NCBI RefSeq assembly: GCF_007860105.1
Contig: NZ_SJPU01000004.1
Span: forward strand, 1 to 64,000
Reading direction: 5' to 3'
DNA length: 64,000 bases
DNA from: Allorhodopirellula heiligendammensis
GTDB taxonomy: Bacteria; Planctomycetota; Planctomycetia; Pirellulales; Pirellulaceae
Below are positions 1 to 8,540 of this stretch, piece after piece. The notes beneath the pieces were generated by a model. The model was not told where the DNA came from and searched no databases. It saw nothing but the letters and a program-made list of their open reading frames with translations. The translations under genes were made by a program, and so were the position numbers. Every line of letters begins with the position of its first letter. Position 1 is the stretch's first letter.

Positions 1-62
1 TCCAACTCATTGAAGCGTTGCTCCCAGCGTTCACATTCCGGACATCCGTTCCCAGTGCTCAT
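1..62 (-). CDS. Partial ORF at window edge, possibly transposase-like
   Basis: An ATG at 62 on the minus strand opens a frame that runs off the left edge without a stop. The 20 visible residues start MSTGNGCPECERWEQRFNEL, a CxxC pair followed by a stretch that could begin a coiled coil. Some IS66-type transposases start this way, with a Cys-x-x-Cys and then a coiled coil, but so do other small zinc-ribbon proteins. No inverted repeat or target duplication could be identified. Identity is a guess; only the open frame is seen. Confidence 0.3.
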   Translation of the reverse strand, partial: MSTGNGCPECERWEQRFNEL

Positions 63-123
63 GGCGTAGAATTCTAACCGACATCGCCGAATCCGCGAAT
101 ATCAGTTTTAAAACCGTGAACAG

Positions 124-1299
124 TTACAAGATTCGATCGATCTTTTCCTTGAGATGTTGAAGTTCAACAGCCCTCTCTGCTAACACTTCAGAATCGGTAA
201 TTTCCTTGATGAGTTCACCGTCATGGTCAAAAACGCGAAAGTACAGCGTTTCTTCTGGCGTACCCGCATGGGTTCGTCCGACTACAATTAGGCTCTCGCC
301 TTCGGTTGGCATTTCACTTGGATTATCCATAGCTTCTAGCAACGTGAACGCATACTTCGGTGGCGCATAGGAAATTTGCTGAAAGACACAAATTCTTTCA
401 TCAGCCTGCTTGATTCCTGGAACGTTATCAACCGCGCCCGGATCATTTTCTGGCGAGTCCACAATTAACGCGCCCGCCATACCACTAGATACCTGGATCG
501 CAGTGGAACCGTGGCGATGCGCGTGATACCAGAAGGTACCTGCCACATGGTCCTCAGGCACGGTGATCTCGTAAATAAATTCTTCGCCTGGTCCGACCGA
601 CAGTAAAACATTGTCACCATTTCCTACCGGCGACACATGCAGCCCATGTGTATGAAGATTTGTTGTGTTGAATTCGTGAGGCGTGTTTATATCGTCCGGA
701 TGCTCCGACGGATCTTCTGGGGGCAGTTGGTTTTTCAATCGGACTCGCAGGATCTCCCCTGGCTTGACGCGCAACGTCGGTCCCACTGGTCGACCTTCGT
801 AAGAACGTAAACGGGCGTCAATCACGCCTGCTTTCGCCAGGACGACTGGATTATCATTGACAATTAACGGCTCACCATTTTCATCGACTTCGACCGTATC
901 AGGACGCCAAATTTTTCGTTGGTCGTACACGATCGCCAACGATGTATTCAAGACGCCTCGCAGGGATCGCCGCTCTTCACCCGAATGGAAGTAGGGACGC
1001 TGATACTGGATTTGATCAAGGATCTCGCGGGCTTCCGCTGCGCTACGGGCTTCCCTAGCGAACTCTGGTTTGTTTAGTTGTTTTAGAAAGCTACCAATGT
1101 CTCGTTGACTCTGCTGCGTTGATGCCGGATTGGATTGAAGAATTTCCTGCGTCTTAACCGCTCTCGCGGCGCGGACTTTCTGGTCAGGTGGACTTGGTTG
1201 CTGGCTTTCCGCATACGATGGCTGCCAGATGACCACTGCGCTCCCGAACAGTACTTTGAAAATGGTATTCGAGAATTTCCGTAGCACTAAGTCATTCAT
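124..1299 (-). CDS. Secreted multicopper-oxidase-like protein with only the N-terminal cupredoxin domain
   Basis: The start is placed at the ATG at 1299 because GGGAGGG lies six bases upstream; an in-frame GTG at 1314 overlaps that ribosome site. The 391-residue product has a Sec signal peptide (hydrophobic core about 14-25, SYA cleavage site near 30). A cupredoxin domain of the Cu-oxidase_3 type follows, with LHTHG at 215-219 and WYHAHRH at 257-263, which supply type 2/type 3 copper ligands. Canonical multicopper oxidases also need C-terminal HxxHxH and HCHxxxHxxxxM motifs, and these are absent. After about residue 330 the protein ends in a short beta-rich and helical tail. It may be a truncated oxidase or a single-domain copper protein acting in the periplasm. 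Family is clear; activity is doubtful. Confidence 0.75.
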   Translation of the reverse strand: MNDLVLRKFSNTIFKVLFGSAVVIWQPSYAESQQPSPPDQKVRAARAVKTQEILQSNPASTQQSQRDIGSFLKQLNKPEFAREARSAAEAREILDQIQYQRPYFHSGEERRSLRGVLNTSLAIVYDQRKIWRPDTVEVDENGEPLIVNDNPVVLAKAGVIDARLRSYEGRPVGPTLRVKPGEILRVRLKNQLPPEDPSEHPDDINTPHEFNTTNLHTHGLHVSPVGNGDNVLLSVGPGEEFIYEITVPEDHVAGTFWYHAHRHGSTAIQVSSGMAGALIVDSPENDPGAVDNVPGIKQADERICVFQQISYAPPKYAFTLLEAMDNPSEMPTEGESLIVVGRTHAGTPEETLYFRVFDHDGELIKEITDSEVLAERAVELQHLKEKIDRIL

Positions 1300-1305
1300 G
1301 ATCGA

Positions 1306-1312
1306 CCCTCCC
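1306..1312 (-). promoter_or_regulatory. Ribosome binding site deciding the start of the cupredoxin gene
   Basis: GGGAGGG on the minus strand sits six bases before ATG 1299. It overlaps the alternative GTG at 1314, so translation should begin at the ATG, directly before the signal peptide. Confidence 0.7.
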
Positions 1313-1561
1313 ACGTTGGTGTGAATTTGAAACTGTTCATACGATTTAGTTGGAAACCAATTCAGGCAAAAGAGTATGTACGGCGCTGAGACATAAATGC
1401 CATCTATTTTGGATCATACTTCTGCGAACTCGACCGTTCCCAATTGTGCAAAGAATGCTCGCAGCCGGGGGAAGAAATGCAGAAAACGGGGACGAAAGGC
1501 GTGTTGGATGTCTTTCTGCCTATTTCAAAGGCTCCGGGTAGACGGTGCTACCACAAGGAAT

Positions 1562-2287
1562 CTATCCGTGAGTGTTTGCCTCTCCGGCCGGCGATTGGAG
1601 CAACATCTTTACCTCGGATAGTAGATAAAGCACTGCGCGCTTCTCGCCTTTCGACAAGTCGTTCGCCTCCCCATTCGCGTAGGGAGTGAGAACATGTTGC
1701 AGCAGGTTGATGTGATTGCTTATTTCTTGGAGCTGTTCCGTTGCGAGCGCACCGCTATTGGGTGCGTCGGTTTTGATCTCGGGAATTTGGAAACGCCGAT
1801 GGGGTACGTCTGGGTCGGCGTATTTGAGTGGGCGGGTGGTCGTGGTGTTAGATTGTTTGCTGGGGCGAGGGGTGGCGAGGCGGAGGAGGCCGGCGCCGGT
1901 GATTTCCTCGCCTAGGGTGGAGGAGCGTTTGACGTAGTCGGCGAATTGTTGGTCGGAAATGGTTGCTGCTCGCTGCCATCTCTTCGACTGGTTCTGGGTG
2001 ATTCCCAAGTCGCTGAGTTTCAAACGGTCCTCGTGACCGCTTGATTTTCGGTCGCCGCCCTTCAGGCCCATCTGAGAAAGCATCTTGCCGGCTTTCCGTT
2101 CCGCGAGCAAACGCAACTCGGCTGCTCGGTTTTGTACGTCCAGACTCTCGTTGGCGCTCTTGGCCCAGACCCGGATGGCTTCCGCCCGACTTCGCAGGTC
2201 GGACAGTTCATCGAGATCGTCCGCGTCTGCAATCGCTCTGCGGCAATCGTCGAGAATGGTGAGCTCATGCCTGTTCTCAGCAATCAT
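1562..2287 (-). CDS. Phage- or plasmid-like protein of unknown function
   Basis: This is a 241-residue cytoplasmic protein without signal peptide or membrane segment. The ATG at 2287 has GGGAG six bases upstream. Residues about 20-75 are a charged helical stretch (repeated RAEA/AAEL/AERKAG elements). A linker with GGDRKSSG and then a segment around LSDLGITQNQSKRWQ, resembling a helix-turn-helix, follow. The order of an alpha-helical AERKAGKML part and a LGI-xxxQSxRWQ part is typical of small proteins found in phage and plasmid genomes, some near ParB-like genes. No integrase, capsid or replication gene lies nearby, so it is probably a remnant or a single-gene cargo. The biochemical role is not known to me. 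Confidence 0.6.
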   Translation of the reverse strand: MIAENRHELTILDDCRRAIADADDLDELSDLRSRAEAIRVWAKSANESLDVQNRAAELRLLAERKAGKMLSQMGLKGGDRKSSGHEDRLKLSDLGITQNQSKRWQRAATISDQQFADYVKRSSTLGEEITGAGLLRLATPRPSKQSNTTTTRPLKYADPDVPHRRFQIPEIKTDAPNSGALATEQLQEISNHINLLQHVLTPYANGEANDLSKGEKRAVLYLLSEVKMLLQSPAGEANTHG

Positions 2288-2347
2288 GGTGTCTCCCGCA
2301 TCTTTTTACCGGCTAAATCTCAGCGCACAGTTCGTGCTGCCTCGAAA

Positions 2348-2403
2348 ACCACCAGGGGGTGTCAAGGGACCACCAGCTTATACTTCGCGGGAGGGGGTGT
2401 CAA
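2348..2403. repeat. Two interleaved short direct repeats upstream of the phage-like gene
   Basis: ACCACCAG occurs at 2348-2355 and 2369-2376, and GGGGGTGTCAA at 2355-2365 and 2393-2403. The alternating arrangement in front of a phage-like gene suggests regulator sites, but could also be a duplication relic. Confidence 0.5.
2377..2403 (-). promoter_or_regulatory. Putative promoter of the phage-like gene
   Basis: On the minus strand TTGACA (2398-2403) and TATAAG (2377-2382) are separated by 15 bases, about 90 bases upstream of ATG 2287. The -35 box lies in an 11-base element, TTGACACCCCC, which recurs at 2355-2365. The spacing is shorter than the ideal 17, so this is only moderately supported. 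Confidence 0.4.
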
Positions 2404-2673
2404 AGATTATAAAGTTGAATTTCTGTATAGGCGTTTGGCGGGGCCGATTTGGGCGATGCTTGGAATTCCTCAGACAGATCTACAAGCGGACGTACTTGGC
2501 GCTAGTGTATTCCATCGACGAGACTAGATTAGGTTTCGCTATACAAAGGCGCTGCACTATTACTTGACTTAATGCAATCGTCAGGGTTTTTCTGCGCATG
2601 TTCACTGGTCCGAGCGCAGCTGCCGGTTGCTGGCGGGACTCGGCTAAATAAATATGGATGACAGCAGCTGTGG

Positions 2674-3660
2674 CTACGGTCGTGCGTTGTGAAAACTGCG
2701 TTCGACTGAGTCGTCTGGATCGGTGCTGGTGCCATGATCGCGCCACAGCCAGCGCATCATGTCGGGCAGGATCGCTCCGCCGTGTTGTGGGCTGTGTTTG
2801 CCGATGCCCCAGGTGTAGTTGATGTCGTAGTCTTTCTCCGTCATCGCTTCGACCAGTCGGACGTTCTGTCTGTACCAGTCCCACTTCTCATCGTACTGCC
2901 CCCTCCGCTGGCCACGGTTGTCGTTTCGGCCATCTTGAAAGAAGACGCGGATGTCTTTTAGGTCATTCTCGCGAATGATGTCGGCGTAGGCGTGTCCGCC
3001 GCGGATATTAGTGAAACTCCCAATCAGACTCAGCACCTTGTGAAACTGGTCCGGGCGGTGCCAGGCTACCGTGAAAGCTGCGATTGCGCCGGAGCTGGCT
3101 CCACCGATCCCGCGCTGCTTGGGATCCTCGGAGATATTGTAGTCGGCTGCGAGAGCTGGTAGGAGTTCATCGACAATCACCTGAGCGTAGCGATCATCCA
3201 GCGAATTGTACTCCGTTGGCCGATTGGTATCTTTGTCACCCCAATTGCTGGGCGAAGGTTCGGGCTGCTCGGGGGTTCGGCCGGGGTTGATGAACACGCC
3301 CAACATGACGGGAATTTCCCGGCGAAATATCAGATTGTCCAAGACGTGTTGCGCGCGAATCGAACCATCGGCTTGCATGAAGGCTTGACCATCGTTGAAG
3401 ATCATCAGGCTGGTCGCCACATCGGGATCGTACTGGGCAGGGACGTACACCCAATACGTGTGCTGCGTCCCCGGGTAGGCTTCCGACGCGATCACATGCG
3501 GCCCGGTAATTTCACCTTGGGGGACGCCTTCCTGCTCCAACGAGTCGGGGCCTAACTTGTAAAACGCATCCACATTCGGTGTCGCCGCAGATGGATTTTG
3601 TCCTGAGGCGAGTTGTGCAAGCGACAACAACACCATGCAACTAGTAAAGCAGTGCCACAT
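2674..3660 (-). CDS. Secreted esterase of the enterochelin esterase/esterase D superfamily
   Basis: This 328-residue alpha/beta-hydrolase has an N-terminal Sec signal (hydrophobic 5-20, cleavage near SG-QN). The esterase fold begins with the [10 protein letters not shown] strand. The nucleophile motif G-A-S-S-G is at 187-191 (Ser189), and a GKHSPQHGG segment near 287-295 carries the probable catalytic histidine. Family members hydrolyse feruloyl, acetyl or siderophore esters, and secreted planctomycete versions are usually linked to polysaccharide breakdown. No neighbour specifies the substrate. The gene stands alone, with more than 350 bases of non-coding DNA on both sides. Confidence 0.8.
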   Translation of the reverse strand: MWHCFTSCMVLLSLAQLASGQNPSAATPNVDAFYKLGPDSLEQEGVPQGEITGPHVIASEAYPGTQHTYWVYVPAQYDPDVATSLMIFNDGQAFMQADGSIRAQHVLDNLIFRREIPVMLGVFINPGRTPEQPEPSPSNWGDKDTNRPTEYNSLDDRYAQVIVDELLPALAADYNISEDPKQRGIGGASSGAIAAFTVAWHRPDQFHKVLSLIGSFTNIRGGHAYADIIRENDLKDIRVFFQDGRNDNRGQRRGQYDEKWDWYRQNVRLVEAMTEKDYDINYTWGIGKHSPQHGGAILPDMMRWLWRDHGTSTDPDDSVERSFHNARP

Positions 3661-4031
3661 TCGAATTTGGGTCCTTGGAGTCGAGGTTTTTGTTGGTCAG
3701 TTTAGTGAACATTTGCGTGCCAAGCTATCTGGCGGTGGTTTGGTACCACGAGATTGCCAAGGTAAGTTGTACCGCCGACTTGGCTCCCCCATTTTGCTTC
3801 CGCTCAGCCGGTTTGAACGAATGCTCACGATGAAGACCCTTGATTTGATGGTCGAATGACTCACTTCGCCGTCTGTTATGATGGTCTCAGGCTCGGAGAT
3901 GCCCCTGTCTAGCCGGTGGTCCGCGTGCCGATGAAAATCCTCCGTAAGATTGGAATGCAGATACTTGAAGCGCAAGGGTTCGTCCGTTGCACGTTTCAAC
4001 GGTGTCTTCTGCATTTTGAAAGTGAAATAAA
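3661..4031. other. Intergenic region between divergent genes
   Basis: This 371-base spacer separates the minus-strand esterase from the plus-strand FAD oxidoreductase and should contain both promoters. I could not pick convincing -35/-10 pairs and see no gene in it. Confidence 0.45.
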
Positions 4032-5732
4032 TTGAGCATAAGTCAACATCATTCCACACGACGCCGCTTCTGCGGAGCGGTTGCCGGCGGTGCGATCGCG
4101 GGTATCTGCTCACCATCCTGGGCGGGTGTTGGCCAAGAGTATTCCACCGATGTCGTGATAATCGGCGGTGGCTTGGGAGGTTGCGCTGCGGCAATCGCTG
4201 CGCTGCGAAACGGGCTCAAGGTCGTGATGACCGAGGAGACGGACTGGATCGGCGGGCAACCTACCAGCCAAGGCGTTCCGCCGGACGAACACGCTCTGAT
4301 TGAGACAAGCGGTGCGAACCAGTCCTACCGTGAACTGCGATCTCGGATCCGGCGATATTATCGCGACAACTTTCCGCTGACCGACACCGCACGCCAGAGT
4401 TCGCACTTCAACCCCGGCAACGGGAGTGTCTCGCGGCTATGTGCTCAGCCGCGTGTCTCGTTGGCTGTGCTGGAACAATGGCTGGCGTCATTCGAAGCAT
4501 CCGGGCAACTTGTGCTGCTCCGTGAACACATCGCGACGACGGCGGATGTGGACGGCGATCAGGTTCGCGCCATCACCGTTCGCTCCAAGAAAACTGGCGA
4601 TTCGCCGGTACTGCGGGGCAAGTACTTCGTCGACGCCACCGAACTCGGTGACCTGTTACCACTCACAAAGACCGAGTACGTCACCGGTTCGGAAGCACGC
4701 AGCGTGACCAAGGAACTGCACGCGGGTGAGACAGCGAATCCCGAAAACCATCAAGCGTTCACCATGTGCTTCGCTGTTGATCATCTCCGCGGCGAGGATC
4801 ACACCATCGACCGACCGGAGGCATATGGATTCTGGCGAGACTTCGTTCCCCAGCTCACACCGCCCTGGCCCGGCCCGTTGATGGATTTCACGTACACGCA
4901 TCCCAGATCAATGACGCCCAAGCGACTCGGCTTCGCCCCTTCTGGCGGTCACTCCGTCGACGGAGCGTTGAACCTCTGGACGTATCGTCGGATTATCGAC
5001 CGATCGCAGTTCGAGCCGGGCCGGTTCGCAGGCGACATCAGTCTGATCAACTGGCCACAGAACGATTATCTACTCGGCAATCTGGTTGGGGTGTCGGAGG
5101 ATGAAGCGTCCCGTCATATCGCCAGTGCGAAACAGCTGAGCCTCTCACTGTTGTATTGGTTGCAGACAGACGCACCTCGTCCCGACGGCGGAACCGGCTT
5201 TCCCGGCTTGCGACTTCGCCCTGACCTGATGGGCACAACTGATGGGCTGGCCAAAGCGCCATATGTCCGTGAGTCACGCCGCATCCAAGCACAATTCACC
5301 GTCCTCGAAGAACATGTCGGCCGCGAGAATCGCAGCATCGTGACGGGCAAACCCATCTCGGAAATTCGGGCCGCAGCGTTTGCGGATTCCGTGGGCGTGG
5401 GAAACTATGCGATCGACCTGCATCCGACTTCGTGTGGTGATAATTACATCGACTTTACGACGTTTCCTTTCCAGGTTCCCCTCGGATCGCTATTGCCCGT
5501 TCGAATGCGGAATCTGCTTCCCGCTTGCAAGAACATTGGGACCACACATTTGACTAGCGGCTGTTACCGACTGCACCCTGTCGAGTGGGGAATCGGCGAG
5601 GCCGTCGGATGTCTGGTGAGCTATGCGTTGAAGCACCATCAAACGCCTGAGACGGTGCGAGCGGACGCGCGAGCACTGAACGATTTTCAGAAATTTATTC
5701 AGGAGCAGGGTGTCCAGACGGACTGGGCATGA
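4032..5732 (+). CDS. Tat-exported FAD-dependent oxidoreductase (FAD_oxidored family)
   Basis: The 566-residue product starts with a twin-arginine signal (T-R-R-R-F-C-G at about 9-15, then Ala/Gly-rich hydrophobic stretch). A Rossmann FAD motif VVIIGGGLGG follows at 41-50, then an ETDWIGGQ segment and a C-terminal SGCYRLHPVEWGIGEA region typical of the family. The start is TTG at 4032: an in-frame TGA lies at 4023-4025, and any later start would lose the Tat signal. Planctomycetes carry many such secreted flavoproteins, often near sugar-degradation genes. The substrate cannot be deduced. It is monocistronic as far as can be seen. Confidence 0.85.
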   Translation: MSISQHHSTRRRFCGAVAGGAIAGICSPSWAGVGQEYSTDVVIIGGGLGGCAAAIAALRNGLKVVMTEETDWIGGQPTSQGVPPDEHALIETSGANQSYRELRSRIRRYYRDNFPLTDTARQSSHFNPGNGSVSRLCAQPRVSLAVLEQWLASFEASGQLVLLREHIATTADVDGDQVRAITVRSKKTGDSPVLRGKYFVDATELGDLLPLTKTEYVTGSEARSVTKELHAGETANPENHQAFTMCFAVDHLRGEDHTIDRPEAYGFWRDFVPQLTPPWPGPLMDFTYTHPRSMTPKRLGFAPSGGHSVDGALNLWTYRRIIDRSQFEPGRFAGDISLINWPQNDYLLGNLVGVSEDEASRHIASAKQLSLSLLYWLQTDAPRPDGGTGFPGLRLRPDLMGTTDGLAKAPYVRESRRIQAQFTVLEEHVGRENRSIVTGKPISEIRAAAFADSVGVGNYAIDLHPTSCGDNYIDFTTFPFQVPLGSLLPVRMRNLLPACKNIGTTHLTSGCYRLHPVEWGIGEAVGCLVSYALKHHQTPETVRADARALNDFQKFIQEQGVQTDWA

Positions 5733-6084
5733 GATTAAGCGAGCGATGGGGCGTGTTCACTGATCGCGAGAACTGACACGACGAACCAGGGAAGATCAAC
5801 GTTGAGCGGTATGTCGTCAGGATAGGTGTTCCAGGGAGATCACCGGAACGCTGTGCATTCGTGTCTGTCTGACTACACCAGCGATGGTTTGGTGCGGCAT
5901 CACCGTTTCATCCCGGCGGAACGTCGCCTGAACCAATAAAAATGGCTGGTGGCATCTCGATGCGGCTGAGTGTTGATAGTGGGCGACCGATGTCGTCATC
6001 AATGCCGCACTGGGTAGGGTCAAGAAGTATACAATGCTGTGAACCTGAAACTCATAACCAGACAAGTTCCCTGCAGAGTCTTCT
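5733..6084. other. Intergenic region
   Basis: This 352-base gap lies between two plus-strand genes. I see no conserved small ORF, RNA gene or clear terminator. Confidence 0.4.
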
Positions 6085-8229
6085 ATGAAATCGATATCGA
6101 GTGTATGCTTTTTGTGTGCATTGCTGTTCACATGCACGACTGACGCGGTGGCTGAATTCAGAGCCGGCGCGGCGGTGGTGGATGCTTCGCCGACGCAGTT
6201 CCCTGTGCTCGTCAATGGCGGCATGACGAGTCGAACTGCTGAGAAAGTGTTCACTCCCATCACCGCGCGAGCGATCGTGGTCGACGACGGCGATGAGCGG
6301 ATTGGAATCGTTGTCGTCGACAGTTGCATGATGTCACGCCCCCTGCTGGACGAGGCGAAAGCACTGGCGGCGCAGCGGACCAAGCTCCGGCCCGACCGCA
6401 TCCTGATCTCTGCAACGCACACCCATACGGCTCCGGCGTCGATGGGGTGTTTGGGAACCGATGCCGACCCCAGCTACGTACCGGTACTTCGTGAGCGGAT
6501 CGTCGAAGCTCTGGTGGCTGCAGAGACCAACCTCGAACCTGCTCAAGTGGGCTGGGGAGTCGGAAACGCCGCTGACTTTACAGCGCTGCGACGTTGGATT
6601 CGCCGCCCCGATCGCATCGTCGAGGATCCGTTCGGCAACCCGACCGTACGAGCAAGTATGCATGCTGGTAGCAATTGGGATGACGTGACGGGAGAATCGG
6701 GCCCAGAGGATCCAGACCTGTCGCTGATCTCATTGCAATCCAAAAATGGACGCCCAATCGCTGTCCTGGCCAATTTCTCGATGCATTACTTCAGTGGCCC
6801 GCCAGCGTTGAGCTCAGACTACTTCGGGCTGTTTTGCGAAGGGTTGCAATCACGTGTTTCTCCCTCGCAGGACGATGGCGATCCGCCGTTTGTCACGATC
6901 ATGTCTCATGGTTGCAGTGGGGATATTTGGCGGCGTGATTACACCGTGCCGGCCGCCTCGAGGAAAGAGCCTACAATCGAGAGCTACACCGACGGTTTGT
7001 TAGACGTCGCGATGGAGACTTATGCCTCGATCAATCACCGCGAACCGGAACAGTTGGCGATGGCAGAGATCAGGTTTCCGCTGAACTATCGAGTCCCGAG
7101 CAAACAGCGGCTTGAGTGGGCACAACGGATTGTTGACGAGATGGGCGATCGGCTGCCAAAAACCTCGCAAGAGATCTACGCGCGGGAACAGGTCTTTCTG
7201 CATGAGCGACAGGCTACGGAGGTTGTCGTTCAGGCACTTCGGATCGACGATATTGGAATCGCCAGCACACCTACTGAGACCTATGCACTGACGGGGCTCA
7301 AACTCAAACTGCAGAGTCCTCTGAAGAACACCATGGTGATCGAGTTGGCGAATGGTGGCGATGGATACATCCCACCTCCCGAACAACACTTGCTAGGTGG
7401 TTACAACACGTGGGCGGCACGGTCCGCGGGGTTGGAGGTACAGGCGGAGCCGAAAATCGCCGCCGCCGCACTTGGGCTTCTGGAGAAGGTAGCTGGCCAA
7501 CCTCGACGCAATTTCAAACAGAGCAAGGGACCGGCTAGCGAAGCGATCTTGAACGCACGACCGGCAGCCTACTGGCGGATGGACGAAATGGCTGGTCCTC
7601 GGGCGGTTGACTCCAGCGGTCAGAATCGAGATGCGATTTATGAACGAGCGGTCGCGTATTTCCTAGAAGGTGCCCGCTCGGATGTTTTTTGCAGGGATGC
7701 CGGCGAGACCAATCGCGCCACACATTTCGCAGGTGAGCGAATGCGAGCACGGATCAGCGATTTAGGGGATCAGTACACGGTCTCGCTATGGTTTTGGAAC
7801 GGCATGCCTGTCGATGGCCGCGACGTCGCCGGTTGGATGTTCTCGCGAGACCATGACAACGGGATTGGACCCGCTGGAGATCATGTTGGCATCGGGGGAA
7901 GAGGGAACGAACCAGGGCGGCTCATTTTCCAGCATGGTGCCGATACTGCGGGGGCAAGCCCGGCCGCAGGCAGCACGGAAATTCAACGCTGGAAGTGGCA
8001 TCAAATGGTGTTCGTGCGGGATCGAGACCAAGTGCGAATCTACTTAAACGGGAACTCGCAGCCGGAGATTGACACGGAATCGCCCGCTGAGTTTCCGATT
8101 GGATTCGACCGCTTGTTTTTCGGTGGTCGCTGCGACAATGACTCCAATTGGGAAGGCCGTCTGGATGAGATTGCCGTCTTCGACCGGGCACTTTCGGCCG
8201 ATGAAGTTGCCGCGCTGTTTCCCAATTGA
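6085..8229 (+). CDS. Secreted ceramidase-like hydrolase with C-terminal LamG/concanavalin-type domain
   Basis: A Sec signal (1-23, AVA cleavage) is followed by a neutral/alkaline non-lysosomal ceramidase-type domain with a characteristic SATHTHTAP motif (109-117), in which the histidines would bind zinc. About residues 487-714 form a LamG-like jelly roll, starting at ARPAAYWRMDE and ending at the diagnostic DEIAVFDRALSADEV. True ceramidases cleave the amide of ceramide, but planctomycete members are numerous and their substrates unknown. The LamG module suggests binding to carbohydrate or cell surfaces. Another ceramidase-like protein with a different C-terminal module is encoded 2.3 kb further on in the opposite direction. 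Confidence 0.85.
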   Translation: MKSISSVCFLCALLFTCTTDAVAEFRAGAAVVDASPTQFPVLVNGGMTSRTAEKVFTPITARAIVVDDGDERIGIVVVDSCMMSRPLLDEAKALAAQRTKLRPDRILISATHTHTAPASMGCLGTDADPSYVPVLRERIVEALVAAETNLEPAQVGWGVGNAADFTALRRWIRRPDRIVEDPFGNPTVRASMHAGSNWDDVTGESGPEDPDLSLISLQSKNGRPIAVLANFSMHYFSGPPALSSDYFGLFCEGLQSRVSPSQDDGDPPFVTIMSHGCSGDIWRRDYTVPAASRKEPTIESYTDGLLDVAMETYASINHREPEQLAMAEIRFPLNYRVPSKQRLEWAQRIVDEMGDRLPKTSQEIYAREQVFLHERQATEVVVQALRIDDIGIASTPTETYALTGLKLKLQSPLKNTMVIELANGGDGYIPPPEQHLLGGYNTWAARSAGLEVQAEPKIAAAALGLLEKVAGQPRRNFKQSKGPASEAILNARPAAYWRMDEMAGPRAVDSSGQNRDAIYERAVAYFLEGARSDVFCRDAGETNRATHFAGERMRARISDLGDQYTVSLWFWNGMPVDGRDVAGWMFSRDHDNGIGPAGDHVGIGGRGNEPGRLIFQHGADTAGASPAAGSTEIQRWKWHQMVFVRDRDQVRIYLNGNSQPEIDTESPAEFPIGFDRLFFGGRCDNDSNWEGRLDEIAVFDRALSADEVAALFPN

Positions 8230-8289
8230 TGTCAAGCGACGTGCCGCATTCCGTGCGATGAGCAAATCTCGCTCCACACAGAGATCACT

Positions 8290-8457
8290 ATGAACCCGTT
8301 TGTCAGCCCAACGCTTATTCTGTGTTCAACTGCGCTGCTGATTGCGGGCGCATATCACCACCACTCGGACACGTCGATGTTCCTCTCTGCATGCGGCTTG
8401 GTCCTGGGCCTGCTCGGCTTGGTTTTCTGTTTGAGGAAATCTGATAGAGGATCGTAG
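8290..8457 (+). CDS. 55-residue membrane protein of unknown function
   Basis: An ATG at 8290 opens a 55-codon frame ending with TAG at 8455-8457, 60 bases after the ceramidase-like gene. The product has two hydrophobic segments: residues about 6-21 (PTLILCSTALLIAGAY) and 30-47 (MFLSACGLVLGLLGLVFC). They are separated by a short loop with three histidines and followed by a basic C-terminus. This is a plausible two-span membrane protein of the size of toxins or accessory subunits. I do not recognise a family. The hydrophobicity pattern is the main support. Confidence 0.5.
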   Translation: MNPFVSPTLILCSTALLIAGAYHHHSDTSMFLSACGLVLGLLGLVFCLRKSDRGS

Positions 8458-8540
8458 CAACATTGAATTCTTATCATGCCGAAAGCACGAGCCATCCGCT
8501 CATTTTCCAATCGCACCTACAATTACTCAGGTTTAGAGAG

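Larger units (their letters stand above)
2288..2673. other. Intergenic region
   Basis: The stretch lies between a minus-strand esterase stop and a minus-strand phage-like gene start. It holds the short repeats and putative promoter listed separately. I see no credible coding sequence, structured RNA or terminator in the rest. Confidence 0.5.

Noticed and set aside
5817-6422. A 201-codon minus-strand frame over the start of the ceramidase-like gene
   Set aside because: Most of it is antisense to a clear signal peptide and catalytic domain. Its composition is Ser/Arg-rich, as expected for a shadow frame.
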